64,000 nt of DNA from Micromonospora arborensis (GCF_003205615.1 NZ_PYBV01000016.1:128713-192712); one strand, 5' to 3'; counted from the first letter of the stretch, positions 28,424 to 38,265 are shown. Notes: a model not told the origin generated them from the sequence alone. Program-made: numbers and translations.

Positions 28424-29032
28424 GAGCGCGCCCTTCGTGCTCGGAATCGCACCGGCGGAACGCGGGTCGATCGCGGTGGCCTCGCGCAACGCCCTGGAGA
28501 CCGCCTTGAACTGCGCCTCCACCACGTGGTGCGCGTCCGGGTGACCGCCCGGCCGGGCCGCCCGCAGCACGTCGACGTGCAGGGTGACCCGGGCCGCCTG
28601 ACCGAAGGACTCCCAGATGTGCCGGGTCATGCTGGTCGCGTAGACCGGCCCGATGTACGGGGCCAGCACCGGCTCGTCGTGCACCACGTACGGCCGACCG
28701 GACAGGTCCACCGCAGCCCGGACCAGCACCTCGTCCATCGGTACGGTCGCCGAACCGTACCGCCGGATGCCGGCCTTGTCGCCCAGCGCCTGGTCGAACG
28801 CGGTGCCCAGGGCGAGCGCGGTGTCCTCGATGGTGTGGTGCGCGTCGATCTCCAGGTCACCCACGGTGCGCACGGTCAGGTCGTAGCCGCCGTGCCGGGC
28901 GATCTGGTGCAGCATGTGGTCGTAGAAGCCGACGCCGGTGCTGATCTCGGCGGTGCCGGTACCGTCGAGATCGATCTCGACGAGAACCTTGGTCTCCTTG
29001 GTGATCCGCTCCACCCGGGCGGTCCGGCTCAT
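28421..29032 (-). CDS. hisB: Imidazoleglycerol-phosphate dehydratase
   Basis: A 203-residue monofunctional HisB that dehydrates IGP to imidazole-acetol phosphate. The duplicated metal-binding motifs are present: HHTIED near residue 65 and [12 protein letters not shown] near 167. There is no N-terminal phosphatase domain, as usual in actinobacteria. The ATG overlaps the hisC stop by 4 bases (ATGA). The open frame upstream to 29845 is a shadow of hisC. Confidence 0.97.
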   Translation of the reverse strand: MSRTARVERITKETKVLVEIDLDGTGTAEISTGVGFYDHMLHQIARHGGYDLTVRTVGDLEIDAHHTIEDTALALGTAFDQALGDKAGIRRYGSATVPMDEVLVRAAVDLSGRPYVVHDEPVLAPYIGPVYATSMTRHIWESFGQAARVTLHVDVLRAARPGGHPDAHHVVEAQFKAVSRALREATAIDPRSAGAIPSTKGAL

Positions 29033-30102
29033 CGCACTGTCTCCATTGCAGAAAGGAAGGCGTCGGTCTCGGCGGACGTGCCGGCGGTCACGCGCAGCCA
29101 GCCGGGCAGGCCGACGTCGCGGACCAGCACCCCCTGCGCCAGCAGCGCCTGCCAGACGGTGGTCTGGTCGCCGCCCACCTCGAAGAGCACGAAATTGGCG
29201 TCGCTGTCGGCGACCCGCAACCCACGCTCGCGCAGCGTCGCCACGATCCGGTCCCGCTGCGCCATGATCGCGCTGACCGTGCCGAGGAGAGCGTCGCGGT
29301 GGGTCACCGCCGCGCGTGCGGCGGCCTGGGTCAGCGCGGAGAGATGATACGGCAGTCGGACGAGCTGCACCGCCTGCACCACCGCCGGGTCGGCGGCCAG
29401 GTAACCCAGCCGCCCGCCGGCGAAGCCGAAGGCCTTGCTCATCGTCCGGGTGACCACCAGGCGCGGGTGGCCGGGCAGCACCGCGAGCGCGCTGATCGTC
29501 CCGGGTCGGGCGAACTCGGCGTACGCCTCGTCGACGACCACCATGCCGGGCGCGGCGTCGAGCACCGCGGCGATCACCGCCGGATCCAGTGCGGTGCCGG
29601 TGGGGTTGTTCGGCGAGCAGAGGAAGACCACGTCGGGTTGGTGCTCGCGGACCTGGGCGACCGCCTCCTCGACGGTCAACCCGAAGTCGACGCCGCGCCG
29701 CGCGGGCACCCACCGGGTGCCGCTGCCGAGGGCCAGCAGCGGGTGCATCGAGTACGCCGGAACGAAACCGAGCGCGCTGCGCCCCGGCCCGCCGAACGCC
29801 TGCAGCAACTGCTGCTGGATCTCGTTGGAGCCGTTGGCCGCCCACACCTGCTCGACGGTGAGCCCGTGCCCGAGATATTCGGCCAGGTCGGCGCGGAGCG
29901 CCAGCGCGTCCCGGTCCGGGTAGCGGTTCAGCTCCCGCAGCTCCGCCGCGAGCGCCTTGCCGATCGCCTCGACGACCGGCTCCGGCACCGGGTGGGAATT
30001 CTCGTTGGTGTTGAGCCGCACCGGCACGTCCAGCTGCGGCGCCCCGTACGGCGACAGCCCGCGCAGGTCGTCGCGGATCGGCAGATCGTCCAGGTTGGTC
30101 AC
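29029..30102 (-). CDS. hisC: Histidinol-phosphate aminotransferase
   Basis: A 357-residue PLP aminotransferase that makes histidinol phosphate. The N-terminal [10 protein letters not shown] block and the PLP lysine in [14 protein letters not shown] are present. The GTG start (30100-30102) and its Shine-Dalgarno GGGGAGG (30107-30113) both lie inside a perfect 13-bp hairpin, so translation may depend on unfolding of that structure. It lies between hisD and hisB in the his operon. Confidence 0.96.
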   Translation of the reverse strand: MTNLDDLPIRDDLRGLSPYGAPQLDVPVRLNTNENSHPVPEPVVEAIGKALAAELRELNRYPDRDALALRADLAEYLGHGLTVEQVWAANGSNEIQQQLLQAFGGPGRSALGFVPAYSMHPLLALGSGTRWVPARRGVDFGLTVEEAVAQVREHQPDVVFLCSPNNPTGTALDPAVIAAVLDAAPGMVVVDEAYAEFARPGTISALAVLPGHPRLVVTRTMSKAFGFAGGRLGYLAADPAVVQAVQLVRLPYHLSALTQAAARAAVTHRDALLGTVSAIMAQRDRIVATLRERGLRVADSDANFVLFEVGGDQTTVWQALLAQGVLVRDVGLPGWLRVTAGTSAETDAFLSAMETVR

Positions 30103-30136
30103 GCCGCCTCCCCGCTTCGCGACGAGGCGGCGTGAC
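30098..30136 (-). promoter_or_regulatory. Hairpin sequestering the hisC ribosome-binding site and start
   Basis: On the transcript, GTCACGCCGCCTC pairs perfectly with GAGGCGGCGTGAC around a 13-nt loop. The 3' arm contains part of the Shine-Dalgarno and the whole GTG start of hisC. Such a structure would block initiation until opened, for example by ribosomes finishing hisD, 76 bases upstream. A terminator role is less likely because it overlaps the start codon. Confidence 0.7.
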
Positions 30137-30160
30137 GCATCGGTGGTCTGAGCCAGCTGA

Positions 30161-30181
30161 TTCGCTCGCTGCGCTCGCTCA
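30161..30181. repeat. Repeat at the hisD stop codon
   Basis: On the minus strand TGAGCGAGCGCAGCGAGCGA begins exactly at the hisD stop. It is a different sequence from the copies near hisB, but also begins TGAGCG and also overlaps a stop codon. Confidence 0.55.
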
Positions 30182-31501
30182 TGCCGCCCCTCCCGGGAAG
30201 CGGGCCTGGACCGCCTGGCCGTGCCCGGGCAGGTCCTCCACGTTGGCCAGGGTGACCACGTGTGGGGCCACGTCGCGCAGTGCCGCCTCGGTGTACTCGA
30301 TCAGGTGCACACCGCGCAGGAACGACTGCACGGACAGGCCGGACGAGTGCCGGGCGCAGCCACCGGTGGGCAGCACGTGGTTGGACCCGGCGCAGTAGTC
30401 ACCCAGGGACACCGGCGACCAGGCGCCCACGAAGATCGCCCCGGCGTTGCGTACCCGCAGCGCCCACTCCCGGGCGTCGACCGTCTGGATCTCCAGGTGC
30501 TCGGCCGCGTACGCGTCGACCACCCGCAGCCCCGCCTCAAGATCGTCGACCAGGACCACGCCGCTCTGCTCGCCGGTCAACGCCGTGGTGACCCGCTCGG
30601 TGTGCTTGGTCGCCGGCACCTGCCGGGCCAACTCCGCCTCGACCGACTCGACAAGCGCCAGCGACGGGGTGACCAGCACGCTCGCGGCGAGCGGGTCGTG
30701 CTCGGCCTGACTGATCAGGTCGGCGGCGACGTGCGCCGGGTCGGCCGTGTCGTCGGCCAGGATGGCGATCTCGGTCGGCCCGGCCTCGGCGTCGATGCCG
30801 ACCACACCGCGCAGCAGTCGCTTGGCGGCGGTCACCCAGATGTTGCCGGGGCCGGTGACCAGGTCGACCGGGTCGCACCGCAGCTCGCCCGTCGGGTCGA
30901 CGGCCGCACCGTAGGCCAGCATCGCCACCGCCTGGGCCCCACCCACGGCGTACACCTCGTCGACGCCGAGCAGCGCGCACGCGGCGAGCACCCGGGCGTC
31001 GGGCAGGCCACCGTTGTCCTTCTGCGGCGGGCTGACCACCACCAGCGAGCGCACCCCGGCCGCCTGGGCGGGCACGACGTTCATCACCACGGTCGACGGG
31101 TACATCGCCAGGCCGCCGGGCACGTAGAGGCCGACCCGGTCGACCGGCAACCACCGCTCGGTCACGGTGCCACCGGGCACCACCTGCGTGGTGTGGTCGG
31201 TGCGCCGCTGGTCCGCGTGCACCCGACGGGCCCGGGTGATCGACTCCAGCAGCGCGGCACGCACCGCCGGGTCGAGCACCCCCTCGGCCTCGGTGATCGC
31301 CTCGACCGGCACCCGCAGGATCTCCGGGGAGATGCCGTCGAACCGCTCGCTGGCCTCCCGGATCGCCGGGTACCCATGCTCGCGAACCGCCTCCACCAGC
31401 GGCCGGATTCGCTCGACGGCGACCGACACGTCGAGCTGGGCACGGGGCAGCAGGCGGCGCGGGTCACCGAGACCGTCGCGCAGGTCGATCCGATTCAGCA
31501 C
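30179..31501 (-). CDS. hisD: Histidinol dehydrogenase
   Basis: HisD performs the last two oxidations to histidine with NAD and zinc. The 440-residue protein has the normal length. The conserved zinc and catalytic region includes [14 protein letters not shown], the Zn-site [11 protein letters not shown] and EHLEIQT. The GTG at 31501 matches the family N-terminus LNRIDLR; frame upstream is not coding. It is the first gene of the his run, divergent from the LON-domain gene 106 bases away, so its promoter lies in 31502-31607. Confidence 0.96.
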   Translation of the reverse strand: MLNRIDLRDGLGDPRRLLPRAQLDVSVAVERIRPLVEAVREHGYPAIREASERFDGISPEILRVPVEAITEAEGVLDPAVRAALLESITRARRVHADQRRTDHTTQVVPGGTVTERWLPVDRVGLYVPGGLAMYPSTVVMNVVPAQAAGVRSLVVVSPPQKDNGGLPDARVLAACALLGVDEVYAVGGAQAVAMLAYGAAVDPTGELRCDPVDLVTGPGNIWVTAAKRLLRGVVGIDAEAGPTEIAILADDTADPAHVAADLISQAEHDPLAASVLVTPSLALVESVEAELARQVPATKHTERVTTALTGEQSGVVLVDDLEAGLRVVDAYAAEHLEIQTVDAREWALRVRNAGAIFVGAWSPVSLGDYCAGSNHVLPTGGCARHSSGLSVQSFLRGVHLIEYTEAALRDVAPHVVTLANVEDLPGHGQAVQARFPGGAA

Positions 31502-31607
31502 CCTTGCGAGTCTAGGCGGCCGGCCCGCAGCACGTCCGAGCCGCCCGTCCGCCGAGACGGTGAGCCGGGCCACGCCCTCGGGGGCGAGATTGGTTAGGCT
31601 CGACCAT

Positions 31608-32312
31608 GTGACCGCACGGCTGCCGGTTTTCCCACTCGCAACGGTGCTCTTTCCGGGGTTGGTGCTGCCGTTGCACATCTTCGAGGAGCGCTACCGGGCG
31701 CTGGTCCGGCACCTGGTCGACCTGCCCGAGGGTGCTCCGCGTGAGTTCGGCGTGGTGGCCATCCAGGCCGGCTGGGAGGTCGCGCCCGCCGGCCCCGGCG
31801 CCCGCGCGATGCCGAGCGCCGGCGCGGTCACCCTGCACGAGGTGGGCTGCACCGCCGAGCTGCGCCAGGTGACCGAGCTGGCCGATGGCGGCTTCGACAT
31901 CGTCACCGTGGGCCGACGCCGTTTCCGGATCGCCGAGGTCGACGACAGCGCCGCGCCCTATCTGACCGCCGACGTCGAGTGGCTGCCCGAGCCGGCCGGG
32001 CCGGACGAGGTGGCCGAGCTGCTGGCCGCCCGGGTGATCGCGGTGTTCCGGCAGTACCTCGGCCTGATCCGCTCCGACCCGGAGGAGATCTCCGAGCAAC
32101 TGCCGGAGGACCCGACCGTGCTCTCCCACCTGGTCGCGGCGACCGCGGCGCTCACCGTCGACGACCGGCAGCGGCTGCTGGCGATCGACGACACCGCAGC
32201 CCGGCTCCGCGCCGAGCTGCGGCTGCTCAACCGCGAGGCGGCTCTGCTGCGTCAGGTGCGGGCGGTTCCGGTGCCGCTGGCGGAGCTGGCGTCCCCGCCG
32301 ACACCCAACTGA
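31608..32312 (+). CDS. LON substrate-binding domain protein
   Basis: A 234-residue stand-alone LON N-terminal (LAN) domain protein without ATPase or protease domains. The hallmark [28 protein letters not shown] is at the N-terminus. The C-terminal half is helical ([32 protein letters not shown]). Stand-alone LON-domain proteins are common in actinobacteria with unknown role. The GTG at 31608 follows a TAGGCT hexamer by 8 bases with no ribosome-binding site, suggesting a leaderless transcript. Its 3' end overlaps the convergent membrane gene by 86 bases. Confidence 0.93.
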   Translation: MTARLPVFPLATVLFPGLVLPLHIFEERYRALVRHLVDLPEGAPREFGVVAIQAGWEVAPAGPGARAMPSAGAVTLHEVGCTAELRQVTELADGGFDIVTVGRRRFRIAEVDDSAAPYLTADVEWLPEPAGPDEVAELLAARVIAVFRQYLGLIRSDPEEISEQLPEDPTVLSHLVAATAALTVDDRQRLLAIDDTAARLRAELRLLNREAALLRQVRAVPVPLAELASPPTPN

Positions 32313-33108
32313 GCCCCGCCGGGTCGGGCTCCGGGCGCAGCCCGGGCCACCGCGACCAGCCAGCCAGCAGGGTGTACATGATCGCCGCGCCGAACGCCGG
32401 CAACAGCAGGTTGCCGTGCGGCACCGGCAGCACACCGAGCAGCCAGTCGACCCCACCGGCCCGCAGGTCGGCGGGTTTGGTGAAGGCCTGTCCGGCCGGG
32501 GCGGTGTCCAGCAGCCGGTCGAAGGTGGCCAGGCCGACCCGCCGCCCCACCTGCCAGGCCACCGGCGCGGCGACCAACGCGCCGAGCACCGCGGCGAGCA
32601 GCCCGACGGGACCGCGCCGCCGCCGCAGCACGACCCACACGGCGAGCGCCACCAGCAGCCCGAAGGCGAGCCCGAGCAGGCTGAACCACCCGTCCGCGGC
32701 GATCGGCTGCTCCGGTTGCGGCTCGGCGTAGATCGCCCCCTCGACGGTCTTGAGCACCGGAGTGTCCGGCGCGAGCGCGGCCCAGAGCAGCCCGAACGGC
32801 ACCCCCAGGACGGCGAGCGCGAGCACCGCACCCAGCACCGTCGCCACGGCCCGCAGCGGACGGCGCGGCTCGTCGAAGTTCAGCTCCAGCGAGCTCTGGT
32901 ACGCCGCCGAAGGGGCGACGTCAGCCGGGCCCTCGACCGGCTCCTCGCCGCGCGGCGGTTGCTCAGCCGCTTGCGGCTGCTCGCCGGGCGGCTGCTCGCC
33001 GGGCGGCGGCTGCTCAGCGGCCGGCGATGTCGCGCCCGATGCTCGGGGCGGTGCGGATCGGTCGGGCTCGTCGACGGGCCGCTCACGGTCGGGGTTGTCC
33101 GGGCTCAC
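32227..33108 (-). CDS. DUF2567-like membrane protein with disordered N-terminus
   Basis: A 293-residue protein. Residues 1-75 are a charged, Pro/Glu/Gln-rich disordered tail (repeated PPGEQP). Four membrane spans follow (about 85-111, 143-163, 170-190 and 237-254), and a Pro/Ala-rich tail ends the protein. The span pattern matches the actinobacterial DUF2567 family; no function is known. The last 86 bases overlap the LON-domain gene on the other strand, so both C-termini are encoded by the same DNA. It follows the ParA-like gene after 56 bases. Confidence 0.82.
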   Translation of the reverse strand: MSPDNPDRERPVDEPDRSAPPRASGATSPAAEQPPPGEQPPGEQPQAAEQPPRGEEPVEGPADVAPSAAYQSSLELNFDEPRRPLRAVATVLGAVLALAVLGVPFGLLWAALAPDTPVLKTVEGAIYAEPQPEQPIAADGWFSLLGLAFGLLVALAVWVVLRRRRGPVGLLAAVLGALVAAPVAWQVGRRVGLATFDRLLDTAPAGQAFTKPADLRAGGVDWLLGVLPVPHGNLLLPAFGAAIMYTLLAGWSRWPGLRPEPDPAGLSWVSAGTPAPPAAPEPPAPDAAEPPRG

Positions 33109-33164
33109 CCGATGATCCTCTCAGGCCCGGCGCCGGGCCGGGGTGCCGGTGGCGGCAGACCAGC

Positions 33165-34949
33165 TCACCGGGCGAACGGCTCCACCATCATCGCCGCCGC
33201 ACGCAACCACGCCTCCCGGGTCTCCGGCTGGAGCTGGTGGTACTCGATCGACGAGCCGGTCTCCAGCGCCGGGTCGTACGGCACCACGGCCACGCCACGG
33301 GTACGGGTGGCGAAGTGCCGCTCCAGGTCGTCCTGCAGGGTCGAGCGACCCGGGGTCGGGCAGGAGATGAGGGTGATCGCGTTGTCCGCCAACTCGCCCA
33401 TGCCCTCCTCGTGCAGCAGGTCGAGCATCCAGTCGGCGCTGAACGCCGCGTCCTCACGGGGCACGGTGGTCACCACCAGCTGGTCCGCGGCCTGCATCAC
33501 CGTGCGCCAGTTGGGGCTCTCCACGTTGTTGCCGGTGTCCACGCAGACCACGTCGTGGGTGCGCCGCAGCAGCTCCAGCACCCGTCGGACGGTGAACTGG
33601 TCCAGTCGCTGGGCGAAACGCGGGCTCTCCTCGCCGGCCAGCACGTCGTACGAGCCGTCGGAGGCGTGCCGCAGGTAGTCGTCGAGCCGACCCAGCAAGG
33701 TCGAGCCCTCGAGGATCTCGATCTGGGCGAGGTCGGTGATCAGGTGCCGGATCGTCCGGGCGTGCCGGGCGCTGCCGGCGCGCAGTCCGAGGGTGCCGCG
33801 CAGCTCGTTGTCGTCCCAGGCCAGCACGCCCTGCTCGCGCACGCTGCCGATCGTGGCCGCGGCGAGCACGGTGGCGGTGGTCTTGTGCACCCCACCCTTG
33901 GGGTTGGCGAAGGCGAGCACCCGGGGCGTGCCCAGGTCCCGCCGGAGCACCCCGTTGGCCCGTTCCTGCTCCGGGTCGACGCCCTGCGAGCGCCACTCGA
34001 CACGGGTCGGATAGGCGCGTTCGGCGATCGCCGAACCGACCGCCGGGGCGGGTGGCGACGCGACCGCCGGGGCAGGTGGGGGTGCGACCGCCGGGGCGGG
34101 TGGCGGCGCGACCGCCGGGGGCGGTGGTGCGACCGGAGGGGGTGCCGGGTAGCCGGTCTCGGGTTGGTACCCGGTCTCCAGCAGGGCGTACCGCGACTCC
34201 ACCGCCGGGTCGCCCTGCCGGTAGCCGTTGTCCAACAACGCGTAGCGCGACTGGACCGGCTCGGAGCCGCGCGCCGGCGGCTCGGGCTCGGCCCGGTACG
34301 TCGGCTCCAGTTGGTAACCCGGCTCAGCGCGATAACCCGGCTCAGCGCGAAAGTTCGGCTCAGCGCGGTAGCCCGGCTCAGCGCGGTATTCCGGCTCGGC
34401 GCGATAGCCGGGCTCAGCCCGATAACTCGGCTCAGCCCGATAACCCGAGTCAGCCCGGTAGCCGGGCTCAGCCCGGTAACCGGGCTCGGCGCGGAAGTCC
34501 GGCTCAGCCCGATAACCCGGCTCGGCGCGGAAGTCCGGCTCAGCCCGATAACCCGGCTCAGCGCGGAAGTCCGGCTCAGCCCGATAACCCGGCTCAGTCC
34601 GGTAGGCCGGCTCCGAGCGGTAGTCCGGCTCGGCCCGGTACCCCGGCTCCGCCCGATAGGCGGGGTCGACGCGGTAGGTCGCCTCGGCCCGGTAAGCGGG
34701 CTCCGCGCCGTACGGCAGCTCGGCCGGATGTCCGACGGCGGGTGCCCGCCCGGCGTACCCGTTGGGGGCCGCGCGTCGCGGCAGCGGGTCCGGCGGCACC
34801 TCGTCGGCGTGCCGGTCCGGCTCGGCCGGCTCCGCGCCGCGACCGCCCAGCCGGGCACGGTCCAGCAACGCGCGCCACCGCGGCGCTGGTTCGGCCGGCC
34901 GGCCCCAGCCGGTCTCACTGCCCTCCACGGCCCGCCCTCCCAGCGCCAT
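33165..34949 (-). CDS. ParA/MinD-like ATPase with hexapeptide-repeat N-terminus
   Basis: A 594-residue protein. Residues 79-222 are 24 tandem hexapeptides of consensus [GDA][YF]RAEP. A Pro/Ala-rich linker follows (about 265-305), and residues 335-594 form a SIMIBI ATPase with deviant Walker A NPKGGVHKTT and a DTGNN Walker B region. The enzyme group positions cargo or nucleoids using ATP-driven dimerisation; this one may instead be a polarity or secretion factor. The ATG at 34949 has GGAG four bases upstream. No parB or parS is nearby, so it is not the chromosomal ParA. Repeat region function is unknown. Confidence 0.88.
   Translation of the reverse strand: MALGGRAVEGSETGWGRPAEPAPRWRALLDRARLGGRGAEPAEPDRHADEVPPDPLPRRAAPNGYAGRAPAVGHPAELPYGAEPAYRAEATYRVDPAYRAEPGYRAEPDYRSEPAYRTEPGYRAEPDFRAEPGYRAEPDFRAEPGYRAEPDFRAEPGYRAEPGYRADSGYRAEPSYRAEPGYRAEPEYRAEPGYRAEPNFRAEPGYRAEPGYQLEPTYRAEPEPPARGSEPVQSRYALLDNGYRQGDPAVESRYALLETGYQPETGYPAPPPVAPPPPAVAPPPAPAVAPPPAPAVASPPAPAVGSAIAERAYPTRVEWRSQGVDPEQERANGVLRRDLGTPRVLAFANPKGGVHKTTATVLAAATIGSVREQGVLAWDDNELRGTLGLRAGSARHARTIRHLITDLAQIEILEGSTLLGRLDDYLRHASDGSYDVLAGEESPRFAQRLDQFTVRRVLELLRRTHDVVCVDTGNNVESPNWRTVMQAADQLVVTTVPREDAAFSADWMLDLLHEEGMGELADNAITLISCPTPGRSTLQDDLERHFATRTRGVAVVPYDPALETGSSIEYHQLQPETREAWLRAAAMMVEPFAR
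34284..34715 (-). repeat. Coding minisatellite of 18-bp units
   Basis: Twenty-four tandem 18-base units encode the hexapeptides of the ParA-like protein. Unit sequence varies at wobble positions, but the protein pattern is kept, so selection on the peptide is likely. Alternating GYRAEP and DFRAEP pairs in the middle suggest duplication of a 36-base double unit. Confidence 0.9.
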
Positions 34950-35023
34950 CGATCTCCGTCTGACAGGCTACGAACCAAACCCTATTCGGACCACACCTCA
35001 GAACGCACACCAGCCGACGCAGA

Positions 35024-36052
35024 TCACGACGACGTGGGCGTCGGCGGCTCGGTGGCGGTGGCGTCCGGCGAGGTGGTGACGCTCGGCGGCACCGACTCGG
35101 TCGGTTCCGGTGCCGAAGGTTCGGGTGACGGAATCGTCACGACCGGTGCGGGTTCCGACGATTCGCCCATCGACGCCGAGGGCGCCACTGTGCCCGGTGT
35201 CGGCGTCGACCGCCCGCCCCCGGCGGGCTCAATGCTCGGCTCGGTGTCGGCCGGCGGGCGTACCACGTCGTGCTGCTCGGGCAACGGCGGCGTGAAGACC
35301 GTACGGTCCAGCCGGTACACCTCGGGGGCCGGGTCGACCGCCCGCACGTCCGGCCGGGCCGCGACGCCGCGCAGCACCACCGGCGTCGCGCGTACCACCG
35401 CCGCGTAGACGCAGGCGCAACCGGTGCGGTACGCCGCCGCCTCGGCGGCCGCCACGTCGGCGCCGGTGGCGTAGCGGGCACGCAACTCCCGCTCGCCCAC
35501 ACCCGCACCGTCGACCGCGGCGGCTCTGGCCCGGTAGTCGGCGGCTTCGGTCTCCTTGCGGGCCGCCACCTGGTCCATTCCGGCGACCACGTCGTCCGGC
35601 ACCCGCAATGCGGGGATCTTGACGATCTCGGTCTGCCGCCCGGGCAGCGGGACCCGCCCGAAGACGGTCGAGACCGGAACGTCGCCGAGCACCGTCGCCA
35701 GCCGCTGCGGCGGCAGGTAGGCGTCCAGTGTGACCAGCGCGTAGGTCCCGTCCTCGGCGGCCAGGGCCGAGGCGGGCAGCGCGGCCAGGTCGGCGGCGGC
35801 GGACCGCAGGTAGCCGGGCACGGAGTCGCCGTCGGCGACGCCGACCCGGGTCACCTCGCCCACCGTCCGGTCGCCGACCGGAGTCTCGTCGACGGCCCAG
35901 ACGGCGGTGCCCAGCACCGCCGCCGCGGAGAGCACGGCTGCCCAGGTGAGCACCCCGGACCGCGCCGACCGGTCGCCCAGCCGGGCCACGGCCCGGGTCA
36001 GCGGCGGCAGCAGCCGCTGGTCCAGCTGCCGCAGCAGGTTGCCGGCGCGCAC
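35024..36052 (-). CDS. Single-span membrane-anchored hypothetical protein
   Basis: A 342-residue protein with a short cytoplasmic N-terminus, one membrane span (about residues 34-53) and a large external domain. Residues about 60-255 look folded (SVPGYLRSAAADLAALP, YALVTLDAYLPPQRLATVLGDVPVSTVFGRVPLPG) and contain a close cysteine pair (GCAC). The last 80 residues are Pro/Ser/Thr/Glu-rich and disordered. The GTG start has GAGGGG nine bases upstream. It lies between the ParA-like gene and rluD. I recognise no family; an actinobacterial envelope protein is the safest description. Confidence 0.78.
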   Translation of the reverse strand: MRAGNLLRQLDQRLLPPLTRAVARLGDRSARSGVLTWAAVLSAAAVLGTAVWAVDETPVGDRTVGEVTRVGVADGDSVPGYLRSAAADLAALPASALAAEDGTYALVTLDAYLPPQRLATVLGDVPVSTVFGRVPLPGRQTEIVKIPALRVPDDVVAGMDQVAARKETEAADYRARAAAVDGAGVGERELRARYATGADVAAAEAAAYRTGCACVYAAVVRATPVVLRGVAARPDVRAVDPAPEVYRLDRTVFTPPLPEQHDVVRPPADTEPSIEPAGGGRSTPTPGTVAPSASMGESSEPAPVVTIPSPEPSAPEPTESVPPSVTTSPDATATEPPTPTSS

Positions 36053-36094
36053 GGGCAGGATCCCCTCGTCGGATCGGTGTCGGGCGGTCGCCGC

Positions 36095-37039
36095 TCAGTC
36101 CCGCAAGATCTGGAGCGCACGTTCCAGGTCGTCAGGGTAGTCGCTGACGAAGCGGACCTCGTCGCCTGTTCGGGGGTGCAGGAAGCTCAGTTCGCGAGCG
36201 TGCAACCACTGCCGGGCCAGGCCGAGACGGGCCGACAGGGTGGGATCGGCACCGTAGGTGAGGTCACCCACGCACGGGTGCCGCATGGTGGAAAAGTGCA
36301 CCCGGATCTGGTGTGTCCGGCCGGTCTCCAGGCGGACGTCGACAAGGCTGGCCGCCGGGAACGCCTCAAGGGTGTCGTAGTGGGTGATGCTCGGCTTGCC
36401 GCCGGACACCACCGCCCAGCGGTAGTCGTGGGTGGGGTGCCGGTCGATCGGCGCGTCGACCGTGCCGCGCAGCGGGTCCAGGTGACCCTGCACCACCGCG
36501 TGGTAGCCCTTGTCCACCTCGCGGTACTTGAAGGCCCGCTTCAACGCCGTGTACGCGTGTTCGCTCTTGGCCACCGCCATGATGCCGGTGGTGCCCACGT
36601 CGAGCCGGTGCACCACGCCCTGCCGCTCGGCGGCACCGCTGGTGGAGATGCGGTGCCCGATCGCGGCGAGGGCGCCGATCACCGTCGGCCCGGTCCACCC
36701 GGGGCTGGGATGCGCGGCCACGCCCACCGGCTTGTCGACCACCACGATGTCGTCGTCGGCGTAGACCACCCGCAGACCGGGCACCGCCTGCGGCACGATG
36801 GTCGGCGGCGCGACCGGGGCGGGCAAGGTGACGTCCAGCCAGGAGCCGGCCTTGACCTTGTGCGAGTTGGGCCGCGCGGTGCCGTCGACCAGGGCGTCCC
36901 CGGCATCGACCAGGGCTGCGGCGGCGGTGCGGGAGAGCCCGAACAGACGGGCCACCGCCTGGTCCAGTCGCATGCCGTCGAGGCCGTCCGGCACCGGGAG
37001 GGAACGGTGATCGCCGCCAGCGGCGAACGCGGAGGTCAT
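36095..37039 (-). CDS. rluD: Pseudouridine synthase of the RluD family
   Basis: A 314-residue RluA/RluD-type enzyme that isomerises uridines in 23S rRNA. An N-terminal S4 domain ([22 protein letters not shown]) precedes the catalytic domain, with its Asp in [11 protein letters not shown] and the RTHQIRVH motif. The ATG overlaps the lspA stop by 4 bases. The lspA-rluD order is a common actinobacterial arrangement. Exact target uridines are not predictable. Confidence 0.94.
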   Translation of the reverse strand: MTSAFAAGGDHRSLPVPDGLDGMRLDQAVARLFGLSRTAAAALVDAGDALVDGTARPNSHKVKAGSWLDVTLPAPVAPPTIVPQAVPGLRVVYADDDIVVVDKPVGVAAHPSPGWTGPTVIGALAAIGHRISTSGAAERQGVVHRLDVGTTGIMAVAKSEHAYTALKRAFKYREVDKGYHAVVQGHLDPLRGTVDAPIDRHPTHDYRWAVVSGGKPSITHYDTLEAFPAASLVDVRLETGRTHQIRVHFSTMRHPCVGDLTYGADPTLSARLGLARQWLHARELSFLHPRTGDEVRFVSDYPDDLERALQILRD

Positions 37040-37650
37040 GCCCGCTCCCGCTGGTCGGCGCCCTGCGCGGCGTCCGCCTCGGCCGGGTCGCTGTCGCGTC
37101 CGGCTCGCCGGCCGTCCCGCTGGCGGCCGGTCAGCTCCAACAGCACGGCCAGCAGCACACCGCAGACCAGCGAGCTGTCGGCCAGGTTGAACACCGGCCA
37201 GACCTGGCCGTACGGGTCGAAGAGGCTGATCATGTCGACCACATGCCCGTGGAGGGGTGCGGGCGCCCGGAAGATCCGGTCGACGAGGTTGCCGAGCGCC
37301 CCGCCCAACACCAGGCCGAGGGAGATCGCCCACGGCAGCGAGCGCAGTCGCAGGGCCATCCAGACGATCCAGCCGACCACACCGATGGTGATCAGCGGGA
37401 AGACCCAGGTGTGGTCCGCGCCGATGCTCCAGGCGGCACCGCTGTTACGGGTCAGACTCAGGTAGACGAACCCGCCGAGCAGCCGGACCGGCCCCCGGTC
37501 GGTCAGCGCGGCCAGCGCGAGGTGCTTGGTGACCAGGTCGGCCAGCAGGGCCACCAGGGCGACTCCGGCCAGAATCGCCACGGCCCGAGGCCGGCGTGTG
37601 CCGCCACCCGGGTCGGTGCGGCCGGGTTCGGCGGACGGTGCTGCGGTCAT
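37036..37650 (-). CDS. lspA: Lipoprotein signal peptidase
   Basis: LspA cleaves the signal peptide of diacylglyceryl prolipoproteins in the membrane. The 204-residue protein has four spans and the two catalytic aspartates D124 (GNLVDRIF) and D158 (FNLADSS). Other conserved blocks are [10 protein letters not shown] and VVDMI. A charged C-terminal tail is typical of actinobacteria. Overlap with rluD shows co-translation. Confidence 0.97.
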   Translation of the reverse strand: MTAAPSAEPGRTDPGGGTRRPRAVAILAGVALVALLADLVTKHLALAALTDRGPVRLLGGFVYLSLTRNSGAAWSIGADHTWVFPLITIGVVGWIVWMALRLRSLPWAISLGLVLGGALGNLVDRIFRAPAPLHGHVVDMISLFDPYGQVWPVFNLADSSLVCGVLLAVLLELTGRQRDGRRAGRDSDPAEADAAQGADQRERA

Positions 37651-37715
37651 GCGCTCCCCATCGAGGTGTCTCGGCGGTGATCGCTCACCGTCTCATCGCC
37701 GCCGGGGAACGGACC

Positions 37716-38135
37716 TCAGCGCCGCTCCTCCAGCTGCTTGCACGTCACACACTGGGTGGCCGACGGGAAGGCGGCGAGGCGCTCGACCGGGATCGGGTTG
37801 CCGCACCGCTCGCACCAGCCGTAACCACCCTCGTCGAGACGCTCCAGAGCGCGCTCGACCTGTGTGATCCGTTCCAGGATGCTGTTGGCGAGAGAGATCT
37901 CCTGCTCCCGCTCGAGCGTCTTGGTGCCCGTGTCGGCCTGGTCGTCCCCGGCCGAGTCGGTCAGCCGATCGCGCTGCAGCTCGGTGATCTCACTCAGCGT
38001 CTGATCGTACTCGGCGCGAAGCTCATCCCGTCGCGCCGCCAGCGCCGCCCGGATCTTCTCGGTCTCCGCCGTGCTGCGGGTGGCCTTGGGCGCCGGCTTG
38101 CGCCCGGCGGTCCTGGTGTCGGCTGGCTTCGCCAT
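37716..38135 (-). CDS. DksA/TraR-type zinc-finger protein
   Basis: A 139-residue protein with a basic N-terminus, a coiled coil (about residues 25-85) and a C-terminal four-cysteine zinc finger (CERC...CVTC), as in DksA/TraR regulators that enter the RNA polymerase secondary channel. The coiled-coil tip lacks a clear DksA Asp-Asp-Ala triplet in the usual place, so stringent-response activity is uncertain. A promoter-like pair (TTGTCG, TATTCT) lies 130-160 bases upstream, with a hairpin in the leader. Confidence 0.9.
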   Translation of the reverse strand: MAKPADTRTAGRKPAPKATRSTAETEKIRAALAARRDELRAEYDQTLSEITELQRDRLTDSAGDDQADTGTKTLEREQEISLANSILERITQVERALERLDEGGYGWCERCGNPIPVERLAAFPSATQCVTCKQLEERR

Positions 38136-38183
38136 AGGTCGCTCCCTCGGCCGGGGAGCCGCGTGGTCCGCGGCACCTGGTCA

Positions 38184-38210
38184 GGGGGGCGCCAACCAGG
38201 GCGTCCCCCC
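38184..38210. other. Leader hairpin upstream of the DksA-like gene
   Basis: GGGGGGCGC and GCGTCCCCCC pair (one G-T pair) around an 8-nt loop. It lies between the predicted promoter and the start, so it would be in the 5' leader, but it may also help end the upstream antiporter transcript. Confidence 0.5.
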
Positions 38211-38265
38211 ATAAGTACGAAAAGGGGCGCACGGCGTCGATGGCCGCGCACTCCGGAGGTTGGCA

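Noticed and set aside
34284..34715. Tandem 18-base units as a CRISPR array
   Set aside because: The units are contiguous with no unique spacers, and they read through in frame within a protein.
33027..35408. 793-codon plus-strand open frame opposite the ParA-like gene
   Set aside because: Its repeated translation mirrors the hexapeptide minisatellite on the real strand. No domain or ribosome-binding site supports it.
38184..38210. Riboswitch upstream of the DksA-like gene
   Set aside because: A single hairpin without conserved aptamer features does not support a riboswitch call.
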